Assembly: GCA_036924285.1 (NCBI GenBank)
Contig: JAYKYS010000084.1
Location: forward strand, 22,513-86,512
From: Asterella californica
Taxonomy: Eukaryota; Streptophyta; Marchantiopsida; Marchantiales; Aytoniaceae
DNA: 64,000 nt
Direction of reading: 5' to 3'
Shown: positions 1 through 10,582 of the stretch, one piece after another
Numbering within the stretch: the stretch's first letter is position 1
How the letters are laid out: the number at the start of each line of letters is the position of its first letter
The notes under the pieces: model-generated
What the model saw: the letters and a program-made list of their open reading frames with translations, nothing else
Database searches by the model: none
What the model was told of the DNA's origin: nothing
Position numbers and translations under genes: made by a program

Positions 1-1346
1 TTGCTGGGTGGCGCAGGGCTTTATGTCGGTGTCGCTGCGGCAGCGTACTTACGGCTCAAAGGTCAAAAGTGTCCAAGCGCTTGCACAACCCCGCCTCAGC
101 GTGATGGCCAAGCTTTCAACTGCCTGGCTGACACATATGACGACCAAATCGGCTGGGATGAAACCCTTATGGGGATAACTCTCTTGAGGCGGTGGCTCAT
201 GCAAGAAGCTCAGGTCAGCTCCTACGCAAGTCTAATTATCCCTTGCATGATTGCTGTTCGCAACATCTCTTGACCTCACCAGGCAACACCCCCCTCCAAA
301 TTGTCAACATCATGGCAGAAGCAGGCGGTGTCACATCCATTTTGCTGCTTGCAGGGTAATGTGCTTGAAGTCTCTGCTGGGACAGGCAGAAATTTACGCT
401 ATTACAGCAAGGCAGCTAGCTCCATTACAATAACTGACACAAGCAAAGACATGCTTTGGCATGCCAGGCAGAAGCGTGACATGTGCCATGTGCCTGTCAG
501 TTTCTGCCTGGCTGATGCTCAAAGGATGCTTGCAGAAAACATAATTAATGATAAGGTGCCAAGAGAGGCTTCCCTCCTTTCCAGCAAAGTACAGCGGGCA
601 GATTCTACATACCAAGACAAGCTACAGACCTTCAACCCAGCACAATTTGATACTGTCATTGATACCTTTGGCCTTTGCTCACATTCAGATCCAGTTGCAG
701 CCCTCAAGGTAGGCCGGCTGTCATTGATTGGATTACACAACAATGCACATGTTGCTGTTCATGGACATCACAGCCCTGTCCTGCAGTATGTGCCTCCAGC
801 TCTCTTGTGCATTTGACAGCCTGATCATTTCTTGAATGGCAGCGCTTTGCACCACACAAGGGTGCTTGCATCAAGAGGCCTCAGTCTTCTGTGACCCTGG
901 CATTCACCTGATTGAGTACTCCAATGTGAATCTGCAGCAAATGGCCGCAGTGTGCAAGCCTGGTGGGCATATTATCCTACTGCAACATGGCAAGGCAAGT
1001 TGGGACTGGTTGAACCACCGGCTTGATGATGAAGCACCTGCACACTACGCCAAGTGGGGATGCTGGTGGAACAGAGACATTTTGCAGATTGTGGAAAAGG
1101 TACGCAAATGGTCCTGTTGCAATGTTGGGACGCCTCAATTGCTGACATCAGTGCTCAGCTTCAGCACTGCTCAGCTCTGTTGTGTGAAATGCTCAGATTC
1201 CTGCTGTTGCAACCCTGACTTGACTTTGCAAAGCTTCTTTCTTGCAACTGCAGGCTGGCCTGGTGATTGAGTCGTGCTCAAGATGGCATTTTGGCACAAC
1301 ATATGTCATCAAAGCTCGTCCTGGTGTGAGCAGCGTCAATAGCTGA
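1..1346 (+). CDS. OMS1: OMS1-like SAM-dependent methyltransferase, 5'-truncated
   Basis: The coding part starts left of the window. Readable exons are about 1-213, 355-708, 938-1099 and 1254-1346, ending at TGA 1344-1346. The first exon begins in a hydrophobic, Gly/Ala-rich stretch followed by TYDDQIGWDE. The second carries SAM-binding motif I (EVSAGTGRNLRYY) and a motif like FDTVIDTFGLCS. The third has CKPGGHIILLQHGK and a WGCWWNRDI stretch typical of OMS1/METTL7-like class I methyltransferases. The last exon encodes a C-terminus ending KARPGVSSVNS. In yeast Oms1 is a mitochondrial inner-membrane protein, so a membrane-anchored organellar methyltransferase is likely here. The substrate cannot be inferred. 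Confidence 0.8.
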
Positions 1347-2198
1347 ACTAACTTGGTGGAGCACTTGCAAGCACTGATACTTGAGATAAAAATGTATATG
1401 AACAAAGTAATGATGTTTAAACTGCCTCGCATGTTGATGTTCAGGTTCAAATTTGGATAATTGCAGTGGCAACCCGAGCTGCTTCTGGGTACAGGGGTTC
1501 CTGACGAAGTAGACTGACTTTGGCATCTTCCCTTTTCACTGCAAAGCCTGTGGATTTTTGGACAACTGCTCAGGTATAAGTCATAGCAACAAGTCAGTTG
1601 AATTGATACGTTTGCGCTGCTTTACCTGTGTTTTGGTGAGATACACATTTTCTGTACCTCTGTATCAAATACAATTGCACAATTTACAGCAGGTTCAGTA
1701 AAACCTTGCTGCAAGCGTCATGCCGCTTGCCTGCTTTGATTTGCATTGGATGTACCTAGAAGTAAGCATATACAAGCACGAGATGGGTCAAAGCTTTTTT
1801 TGCTTCGTACCTATAATTGCACCTCACAGCTCAACCCCAAATCATGCAGATTGTAACAGTAGCACTGCATGTCGAATTCTGGTACTGCTGTCAGATTTGT
1901 CAAATAATTCGCAAAAGATATATTACTAGTGGCGCTGGGCTGTTGACAGCTTTGAGTCTTTTGAAACTGGAAGTCATGACAGCACAGAACTGGGCTGCTG
2001 TACACTGCCACTGTGAGCAAGCCCCTGCACAGAACACAGCAAAGGGCAGTCAGGACAACGCACATCCTCAAAGCAGCCAAATTACAGACTTTAGGTCACA
2101 TGCAATGCTTGCAAATTTATTTGGTCTTGCAAGCACTTCAGACTAGGTGCAAGATGCCTCTGCTGCAACATGCAGCGTCAACAAACATCGTCACCTTT
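1347..2198. other. convergent intergenic stretch
   Basis: This lies between the 3' ends of the methyltransferase (+) and the coiled-coil gene (-). Only short unconvincing open frames and AT-richer 3'-UTR-like sequence are visible. No RNA gene or repeat was recognised. Confidence 0.5.
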
Positions 2199-5100
2199 TC
2201 AGTCTTTGGGAAGTTGTGCCAGCGTTCTTTGCAGTGCATTCTGTAGTTTGCCTGATGAGAACACAGGAGAGGCAGATCTGGCAGCCATAGCACGCGTCAT
2301 AGTCTGCCCAAAGTTGGACTGAGACTGCTGACTGACCACCTTAGCTGTGGGGATTGGGCTTGGTGTGGCACCTCTGATACCCCCACGCCGCATTGCTGGC
2401 CGCTCACCAAGGACCCTAGCTGCAGCATTGGTAAAGAAAGACGACGACAACACTTCTGCGTCTGCTGTGGGGCTTTGATCACTGCCATCCCCTGGCGGCT
2501 GGACATCAACAGCTTGATCACCACCAACGGCCATGCTTGGTGCTGATGTAAGCATAGGCCTTGCTGCAAAGCTGCTAAGGGTACTGGTGCCTACAGCTGC
2601 AGTGGCTGCACTGCTAGGCAATTGCTCAAGCTGGGGTGTTTGCTGCCTGGAGTCCACCTCCTGTGCTTGGTATGCAGGCTTGCCAGAGTACCTCTGCAAG
2701 GCTTTGTCAGCCAACGCCTTCTGCCTGGCTCGAGCTTTGCGCTCCTGCATCTCCCTCTGCAGCTGCGCCTTCTCGGCATTAAGTCGAACTTTGTCCTGTT
2801 GCTCCAGCACCTGCTCCTGCCTTTGCCTGATCAGTCTCAGCTCTGCAAGCGTGTCGTCAAGCTTGCTAGCCATGGCTTCTGGGTCTAGGTTGGCCAGAGG
2901 CCCAAAGAGGGCCTTGTGCTGCTGCTCTGCTGCTTGCCACTCCTGCAGCGCCTCGGCAGTCTCTGCAAGGCTGCGTTTGCTGAACTCCAGCTCCTTTTGA
3001 GCAGCTTCATACTTGGTTTCCATACCTTGCAGGTGAGCTGCAAGCTTCCTCAGAGCTTCAAGCTCTGGGACCATGTCCTCTATGATTTGTGCTTGAGCTG
3101 CTGACTGCAGATACACCAACCTGCTGTTTGGATCAAGGAATATGACAATATGTGAAGCAATGTACAAAGCATTCAGGAGTAACAGAGCCATGTTCTATGT
3201 CCACACCAGCCCAACACGTGCTCTCAACCGGTCAATGAACTAGCAAATGGGTTCTCTCTCATGTTAGGGCAATGCAATACATTGCAAGGGCTCCTGTCAG
3301 ATCCCCACAATAAGAGAGCTTTCATGATATCAGATCCTCACAATATGAGGGATTTGATGATGTCGCCCCAAGGAACCGGCTTTGCCCCGAGAAGTCTTCA
3401 CAGACAGGACAGTGACATCTAACATATATCAGCAGTGATCTCCAGAAAGCCAGCAACAGTGACTTGCAGATAAGTGAGCACATGTTTTAAGACCCACCAT
3501 CAAACAAGAGTTCGCATAGCAGTCAAACCAGAAGACTGTATGCACAACACTGATCACTGCCTCCAGCTAGAGGGACCTAACCATTCAGACCCCACACGGC
3601 TCATAAGCACGCTGCACCTTGATGTGAAGCTGGCTGTGCAGCAGCTGAAGCTCCTGCAACTCTAGCAAAGCTTGATCTCTGGCAGCAATAGCTTGCCCCT
3701 TGGCAACATATTCAGCCTCTGTCTGATGCTGCCTGGCTAGGTCCACTGACTGGTTGTGCAGTGCACGCCTGATCTCCACCATGTTGCTGTTGCGCAAGTT
3801 GCGCATGGTTTGCTCGTGCTGCAGCTGCATTGCCACGATCTGCAAACATGACAACACCTGAATGTGTGCACAGGGTACAAGCACAACGGCAACAGCACTG
3901 TACAACAGTACAATATGGAGCGCCCTACAGCAGCAGGAAGGGTGCAAGGATTAGGGGGGGCAAGGGGTCGGGGCCGTTTCCATGCAGAAATGTAACTTAT
4001 CACCCCAACAGCACGATACACAAATGCACCCAGCTACCGCGGGGAGTTCTTGTCAAAATTTGCTGCTGCTGGATGAAGCGTTGTTCCATCTGTAAGTGAC
4101 CTTACGGCGTTGTACCCCTCAGCTCATTCTGAGTGACACAAAGGAACACGGCAAGTGAACAGATGATACTTGACTGACCTTGTCGTGATGCCAAACATCC
4201 CTTGCTGCAATGGCATCCTCGATACCTCTTACAAACACTAACTTCACAAAGTCTTCAAGCCCATCTGTGTATTGTGTTTGAACATGGAGCACATGATCCC
4301 GACTGGCAGCAATCAAAGGCATAAGTTCAGCAATGTACAGGCGCACTCTGTCAGCCACAAGCCGGGCTGGGACATCTGTGCCCACAGACTGCAGAGACTG
4401 CATGTCCTGCAGAACACAATGTTGATGGCTTCAGGAGCAGCAGCATAACAACAACAAACGCATATAAATCAAGGGCAAACTGCGTCCTTGCATTCATTTG
4501 AATAGGTAGAGGTGGTTCTGAGCGCTTACATACACTAGTGCTAGAGTGTAGGGATTGCACCCAGGCAATAGTATGAACTGCCAAAACGATAGACTTAGAG
4601 CCAAGGTTGCCTCCATGAAAGAGAGGTGCAGCCATTATGCTTGCACACAAACAATGCAACACAAGCTGTCATGGAGTATGCTGTGAGACATACTGGACTC
4701 ACGGGAGGCAGCAGAGCAGACACAGCCAAGAAGCAGCAGTGCTTGCCTGAGCAAGGGCAGCTGTGACTTCTTGTACCCGCTGATCTAATGCTTCATCATG
4801 AACTTTGACTGCGTCCTTCTGCACAATACACAATTGCTGCATCCGCGGCGCAGCCACTTCATCAAACCATGTGCTGGCCAGTAGCACAGCGCCTTGGGTG
4901 CTTGGGGGTCTGCCTAGTCTCTGTGCTTGAGTTCGTGCTTTGTTATTGTACCCATGTGCACCACCAGCAGACAAATTCTCACCTGCCGGGCACAACAGTC
5001 TCTTAGGAGCCTTGTCTATTGATACTGAGATGTGTAGGACTAGGCACATCAAAGCAAAAGGTGATTGCTGCTGTAAGCTGTGCAACAATGTGAAAAGTAC

Positions 5101-5650
5101 AATTTGTGTACGGCAGCAGACTGAGATGCACCTTGCTGCTCACGCACTGGAGCATCCCTGATGAGGTCTAGCGATTGCAGTATCAAGGGGGATTTGGCAA
5201 GCTTGGAGACAGCATGGCTGGCAGAATGCAGTGCAGGGAGGATCAAGGCTTTTTGTACTTCTGCTGCTGCACCCTCAGGTGACACAACACTGCAAGCTGC
5301 AGCTGCCTGGCTGTCCGGCTTGATATGGGCTGAGGTGTGCACTTTCTGCGTCCAGTTCAGCCGGTATCACCATTTCAAGCTTATGTATTGTTATGTCAAG
5401 ACATTGATGGTGAATGATTCAGCTCAACTCCTATGCTGATTACCTACCGGTTGCGCTTGTAGCGTTGGGGCCGGTGATGGTCTGCCTTGCTCAGCATTTC
5501 GTGAACTGAGCAAGCATTCAAACTTGTACTGCTCGACCAAGGGAGAGAGCGTTTCCAGTACTTGCATTTGTAGCTCGCTGGCCGTTGCCGACGAGCTGTG
5601 GTCGTGGAAGCTGCTATACAAGCAAAAAGTAGGTGTCAGGACCTTGGAGG
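2199..5650 (-). CDS. multi-exon coiled-coil protein, function unknown
   Basis: Reading on the minus strand, exons lie at about 5615-5450 (a 5' exon may lie upstream), 5340-5140, 4880-4747, 4406-4179, 3839-3618 and 3104-2199, with the stop at 2199-2201. Phases join cleanly for the last three. The protein is rich in Gln, Glu, Ala and Leu: early parts contain LETLSPLVEQYKFECLL and LIRDAPVREQQG, the middle has VRLYIAELMPLIAASRDHV, and the last exon has a long heptad region (MVPELEALRKLAAHLQG, LDDTLAELRLIRQRQEQVLE) followed by a charged stretch and a disordered Ser/Pro/Ala tail. No catalytic motif is visible. A cytoskeletal or scaffold role, including microtubule-associated complexes, is possible but not shown. 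The start codon was not found. It probably shares a divergent promoter region with AXR1. Confidence 0.6.
3298..3363. repeat. 33-bp tandem duplication in an intron
   Basis: Two adjacent 33-base units (3298-3330 and 3331-3363) both begin CAGATCC and differ at about six positions. They lie in the last intron (3105-3617) of the coiled-coil gene. Confidence 0.7.
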
Positions 5651-5689
5651 CACGGTTTCGGCCTGAATGATGCGTCACAAGCAAGGCAG

Positions 5690-6070
5690 ATCCGCGACAT
5701 TTACCTGCAAGTCACAGCACATCTTCATGCAACATATTTGCTGGGAAAGTCTGCGAAAGCGTAAAAGCATGGGGTACCAGGGCTCTGCACCGGGGCGTGT
5801 CGTGACACCGCCCTATGGCAATAAGCACACATGCATATGCATGGCGCACATGGCGCTGGTGCCGTGACTGGAGTCAGCACACCCTGCAAAATCCGTCGTA
5901 AAGCTCAGTTTGTGTCTGGGATTGAAGTTGTGCATGACCGCAATCTGTCGACTTCAGCGTGAACATAACCGGAGCGATCATCTAAAACCCAGATCGCGGA
6001 GACTCAAATACAGTTCGCCGATATGCATCCTGCAATGTAAAGTCTTCGCTGACACACAGCAAAGAACTGT
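5690..6070. promoter_or_regulatory. divergent intergenic/promoter region of the coiled-coil gene and AXR1
   Basis: The two genes point away from each other across this stretch. No TATA box or other element could be identified with confidence. The 5' exon of the minus-strand gene may lie here. Confidence 0.35.
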
Positions 6071-9000
6071 ATGGAGCACCAAGGCCTGCCTGACAAAAAC
6101 AAAAAGTATGATCGTCAGCTGCGAATCTGGGGAGCGCACGGTCAACAGGCCCTAGAAAGCACCAAAATATGTCTCCTGAACTGTTCTCCCACCGGATCTG
6201 AAACTCTGAAGAATCTCGTTCTCGGTGGCATCGCTTCCTTCACCATCGTTGACCAAGCCCCGGTTGAAGCCGCAGACCTCGGCAACAATTTTTTTCTTGA
6301 AAGCAGCCACTTAGGATCCAGCAGAGCACAGCACGTGACCGAGCTTCTGAAGGAGCTGAACGAGGCTGTCAATGGCAACTTTGCGTCAGAAAGTCCTCAA
6401 GAACTAATCGAGAACCAGTCTTCTTTTTTCATGGGCTTTGACCTGGTCATAGCCACGCAGGCATGCTTCTGTTCACTAACTGATCACTGTTCTCACTTTC
6501 CTTGTCTCACCATGGCTTGTTGTGTAGCTTGAAGAATCCATTAGCATCAAGCTGGATGTTGTTTGTCGACAACATGGAGTCAAACTGCTGATAGCAAGGT
6601 CATATGGCCTTGTTGGATATCTGCGGGTACGTGACACAGCAATTTTTTCTGGGGTGCGTCCTGAATGTTGCACTTGCTGACCCGTTAGCTCCTTGCAGGC
6701 CAGTCTCCAGGAGCATAGAGTAATTGAATCAAAACCAGACAATACAGTAGAAGACCTGCGATTCCATCAGCCTTGGACAGAGCTTCAACGCTTTGCTGAC
6801 TCTATTGACCTTGCCTCAGCTGATGACATTACCCACAAGCATGTGCCATACGGTGGGCTTCCGCTCACGCATCACATTGCATCGATGTCTTGTCTAAAGT
6901 AGTGTCCAGTCCAAGCTAAAGACAGCTGAAGTCTTGCTCAAAGCATGTCCCTATCTGTGCATAGCGTGATATGGCTGGTACACATTGTCGTCTGAATGTC
7001 TTCTTGTTTTTTCTGGCAGCTGTACTGCTTATCAAGGCAGCGCAAGAATGGCAGAAAAAGCATGGCAACAAACTTCCTTCTGGCTCCTCCCAGCGATCAG
7101 AGTTGAAGGATCTGATCAAGTCCTGGCAACGCCAAATAGATGGTGTACCCCTAGAGGTACTTCAAGGCCCCTGCAGTCTGCATTGCAAATTCAAGCACCT
7201 ATCACACGCACCTGTTCTAGACTTGTCAGGCATGTGTACGTGCCTGTGATTGCCCAAGTGGGTATCACCATGAGCGTGATGCTGGCCTTCCCACCTACGT
7301 GCCATGTCTCATCCTTGCTGACTGTTGTTGGGGACAGCAGCCAGCAGTTTGTAACAGTCCCAGCCCTTGGTTCTGCTCGTGGGAAACGAGGCTTGTGTGA
7401 TGACGCCCAAGCGCAAGTGCTTTCTTGTCACTGCCTGTTTGCAATGCAGGAGGAAAATTTCAGTGAAGCTCTGAGCAATGCTAGCAAGGTGTGGGCTCCC
7501 CCAAGAATATGTGAGCTGCTTCTCTGGCTCAGTATGCAGATCTTGCTCAACATTGTGCCCTGGTGACTGTGCTTTGTGTATTTGTTCTCATGCTTATCAA
7601 TGTACAAAGGACATGGGGCCAACTGGAAGGCAAGGTTGCGCCACAGGCTCCAAGCTAAAATCTTGATTCGCAAACATACTGGCTAGCTACATGTGCTGTC
7701 TTCTTGCTCGTGCATACTTTGACAACTGGCATGTGCTGGTGGCTGCTCAGCAAATGACGTTGTTTGCAACACTCCTGCGCTGCGCCTTTTCTGACATTCT
7801 TCTGTCCGTCCGGAGCAGAAAAAGCAGCATGGACAGCACAGATCAGTTGATGCTGCAAATCGGAGCTGTACCTGTCGCATGGCATGAAAGCAGGAATCCT
7901 ACAACACTCTAAAGACATGACTCTAAAGACATGACATGATGCCTAGGGGTTGAGGTTGGGACAGGCACTTACTATGCCTTCAAGGTCGTTTCGTTTGTCT
8001 CCTGACTGTCTGCTGTTTGTTCATGCAGCTTCTGAAGTCAGGTCCATACTGGAAGATGATGCAGTTAGCGTGAGTAAGGAGTCAGACAACTACTGGGTGC
8101 TCACTGCTGCCTTGAAACGCTACGTTGACAATGAGGGCAAGGGCCAGCTGCCAATAGAGGTGTGCATGCCCTCAAAGCTGTGTACCCTTGATGTTGTATA
8201 CTGCGGTGTTTGCAGGGCTGTTGTGAGAGGTGCGTGCTCCCAGTGCTTTGAACCTTCGACGCTGTATAAAGGATTGCATGCTCCCAAGCTACTGCAATCA
8301 ACATCACTCATCCTCCATGCTCTGCGTCCTCCATGCTCTGTTGGTGCAAAGATCTGCAGTGCAGTTGCCAGTGGAGCGAGTTGCTACTGTTTTGACAAGT
8401 TGGCTCCTGCAGTCATAGCCTGGTGACTTTGCACAGCGTAACAACAGGGCATTCTTGTCGCGCTACGTCAGGTCCCCAACCCATGACTGCAGGAGCCAGC
8501 CTGTCAGAACAGTAACAAATCACTTCACTGGTAACTGCAGTGCAGACATGTACAGACAATACTCGTCTTCTTGTGGTGCAGCACATACAGAACATGGTCA
8601 TGTTGATGCCGTGCAACATATACAAACAGTATTCATCTTGTTGCGCTGCAGTATGTACATACCTTACTCCCGTTGCTGTTGTGCAGCTTGAAAAATGTAG
8701 GTACAGACAGCACCTACAAAGGGGCTTCCAATCTTTACAGACAATACTCAAGTTTGTGCAGCACAGCCTGGGCACACCCTTGGTCTTGCACAGACACCCT
8801 GTGGTTGTCTCTGGCTAGGGTGTGCTCTGTATACGTTGCAATGCACTGTAACAAGGCACCCTTTGTGGTTATCTCTTGCTGTACACTGCTGTTTCTGACA
8901 CTCGGCCAGCATCTTTGCAGGGGTCTCTGCCAGACATGACAGCTACCACAGCGCTCTACCTCAATCTCCAGCGAATCTACCGGGAACAAGCAGACCGAGA

Positions 9001-10218
9001 CATTGCTGCTGTGACAAAGCATGTTCAGGAGATACTCACATCCATCAGCCGGGATCCTAGCTCCATCAGGGGCAGTGATATCCGCATGTTCTGCAAGCAT
9101 GTGCGCTACTTGAGGTAATCACATCCCTGTGATCCAGCCCCTGTGATTGAACACATATAGGTCCTGATCACTTCAAAAGGTCAGAGTATGCACTGACAGC
9201 AGTGTGAGAGAAAGACACTGCATAGCAACGCACTGACAGCCATGTGAAAGAGAGACACTGCATAGCAAGGATCCTGATCCCTTGGGCGGTCCTTTCTTTT
9301 CAGTGCCTTATTTCCACATGGTTGTCAGTGCATACCGTGACCTTACCCCTCCCGCAAATCACACACAGTAAATTTTGGAAGCACATGCATGCCTTTTCAG
9401 TTGCAGTTGCAATCATGTCTTCTGGAGCAGAACAACAGTGTGAATGGTGTGCTGTGAATGCATGTGACAGCCAGTCTGTTGTTTTCCTCCCATTGCTGCA
9501 TGCCTTGCTGCAGGATGGTCAGGTACAGAAGCTTAGAGGAGGAACTCACAGGAAGCAGCTGCAGGAGTGATGCCCTCCGGCAGGCCCTCACTGCAGAAGA
9601 CACTGCCACCAATGCCAGCTTGTACATTCTGCTGCGGGCAGTGGACCAGTTCTATAGAAAACACCGCCGCTTTCCTGGGCTGTACGACCAGTAAGCGCTC
9701 CTCAACAACATGCATGTCTACAAGCATCCATGCAAGTTGCAACCAGTCGCCCATTCGCTACATGCAACATGTAACCATGAGGTATACATGTAGCCTTGCT
9801 GAAAGGTTGTTGTTCTGTCAGACTGGACCTTGCAGTTGCTCAATGTCCCAGTCATCTTGTATGGAGCTCCCTTTCTTCATGCGCATGTCATGTACTGGTG
9901 TCCTGCTGACCGATTGTGTGCTTAGCAGTGTGCTGAAAGCCGGTTGTCTGCAGAGAGATTGATGGCGATGTCCCTGCTTTGAAGCATATAGCAACATCCT
10001 TGGTGCAAGAGTGCAGCTCAGGGTCAGCATCCATTTCTGATGATCTTGTGGGCGAGATGTGCCGCTTTGGTGCGGGAGAGCTACACTGTGTTGCTGCTGT
10101 CATGGGAGGCATGGCATCCCAAGAAGCTATAAAGCTCATTACCAACCAGTTTGTGCCCATCAATGGAACAATTATCTACAATGCAATGAACAGCACAATG
10201 TCAGTATTTCGTTTTTGA
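6071..10218 (+). CDS. AXR1: NEDD8-activating enzyme E1 regulatory subunit (AXR1/APPBP1/ULA1)
   Basis: This is the noncatalytic half of the heterodimeric E1 that adenylates NEDD8/RUB1 for cullin modification. Exons: 6071-6460, 6528-6626, 6699-6852, 7020-7156, 7450-7510, 8029-8159, 8921-9114, 9514-9690 and 9954-10218. The N-terminus KYDRQLRIWGAHGQQALE is the ThiF/E1 signature. Further landmarks are SYGLVGYLR, AAQEWQKKHG, DNYWVLTAALKRYV and the C-terminal GAGELHCVAAVMGGMASQEA followed by NGTIIYNAMNSTMS, the end of the adenylation fold. There is no catalytic-cysteine domain, as expected for this subunit. The first ATG of the frame is used. The first intron appears to be GC-AG (6461-6527). The 8160-8920 intron carries a long fold-back. 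Length is slightly below plant AXR1 and the gene looks complete. Confidence 0.95.
7911..7938. repeat. short tandem repeat in AXR1 intron
   Basis: A unit of about 14 bases, CTCTAAAGACATGA, occurs twice in tandem in the intron before the 8029 exon. Confidence 0.6.
8354..8545. repeat. long imperfect inverted repeat (fold-back) in AXR1 intron
   Basis: Bases 8354-8416 pair with the reverse complement of 8483-8545 without gaps, 54 of 63 positions matching. Most mismatches are transitions, which in RNA would allow G:U pairs. Weaker complementarity continues inward to a small loop near 8443-8452. The outer ends are CTGCAGTGCAG-like and the strongest block is GGCTCCTGCAGTCAT. The element lies wholly inside the 8160-8920 intron. 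It may be a MITE-like fold-back or a hairpin RNA precursor. No flanking target-site duplication was recognised. Confidence 0.85.
8547..8880. repeat. degenerate direct repeats in AXR1 intron
   Basis: Related stretches with ACAGACAATACTC or ACAAACAGTATTC followed by a TTGTG...TGCAGC tract recur near 8550, 8620 and 8735. A CACCCTGTGGTTGTCTCT-like stretch recurs near 8797 and 8858. They adjoin the fold-back at 8354-8545, so most of this intron is repeat-derived. Confidence 0.5.
9191..9268. repeat. two-copy tandem repeat of about 40 bp in AXR1 intron
   Basis: CACTGACAGC...GACACTGCATAGCAA occurs at about 9191-9228 and again at 9231-9268 with a few substitutions. It lies in the intron between the 8921-9114 and 9514-9690 exons. 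Confidence 0.75.
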
Positions 10219-10582
10219 TGGGGATCAATGCAACTATTCAGCACAGGGTAGATAGGTGTATTTATAAACTACACGCAAGCTCCTGGTTTTGCCAGCCTGA
10301 CAGCAGTGCATCATGAAGTGGCACATGCGCATGCCTGACTGTGGATGTTGGCACTTGCGAGGTGTGTCCTGCTCACATGCATTGAACATTTCGAACAGTG
10401 GGCAGGCTGGTCAGAATCAACACAGTGAACGAGGCTGACTGCGCAGCTTCTGTCAATGAATCTTGTCAAACAATCATGAATCTGCATGCATGTCGTACTT
10501 AGCTGCATGTGTATGTTCCGAAGGTTTGACTTTGCTCTGATGATGCTCTCGTAGGTTCACTCGGTGAGTCCAACTCCAAATT
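10219..10582. other. intergenic stretch between AXR1 and the MECR-like gene
   Basis: It holds the AXR1 3' flank and the promoter of the next plus-strand gene. No repeat, RNA gene or clear element was found. Confidence 0.5.

Noticed and set aside
2533..3000. 155-codon plus-strand open frame, Cys/Ser-rich
   Set aside because: Antisense of the coiled-coil exon 2199-3104, whose heptad pattern is convincing.
8354..8545. Considered as terminal inverted repeats of a full DNA transposon
   Set aside because: The arms are separated by only about 66 bases and enclose no transposase; at most a nonautonomous fold-back.
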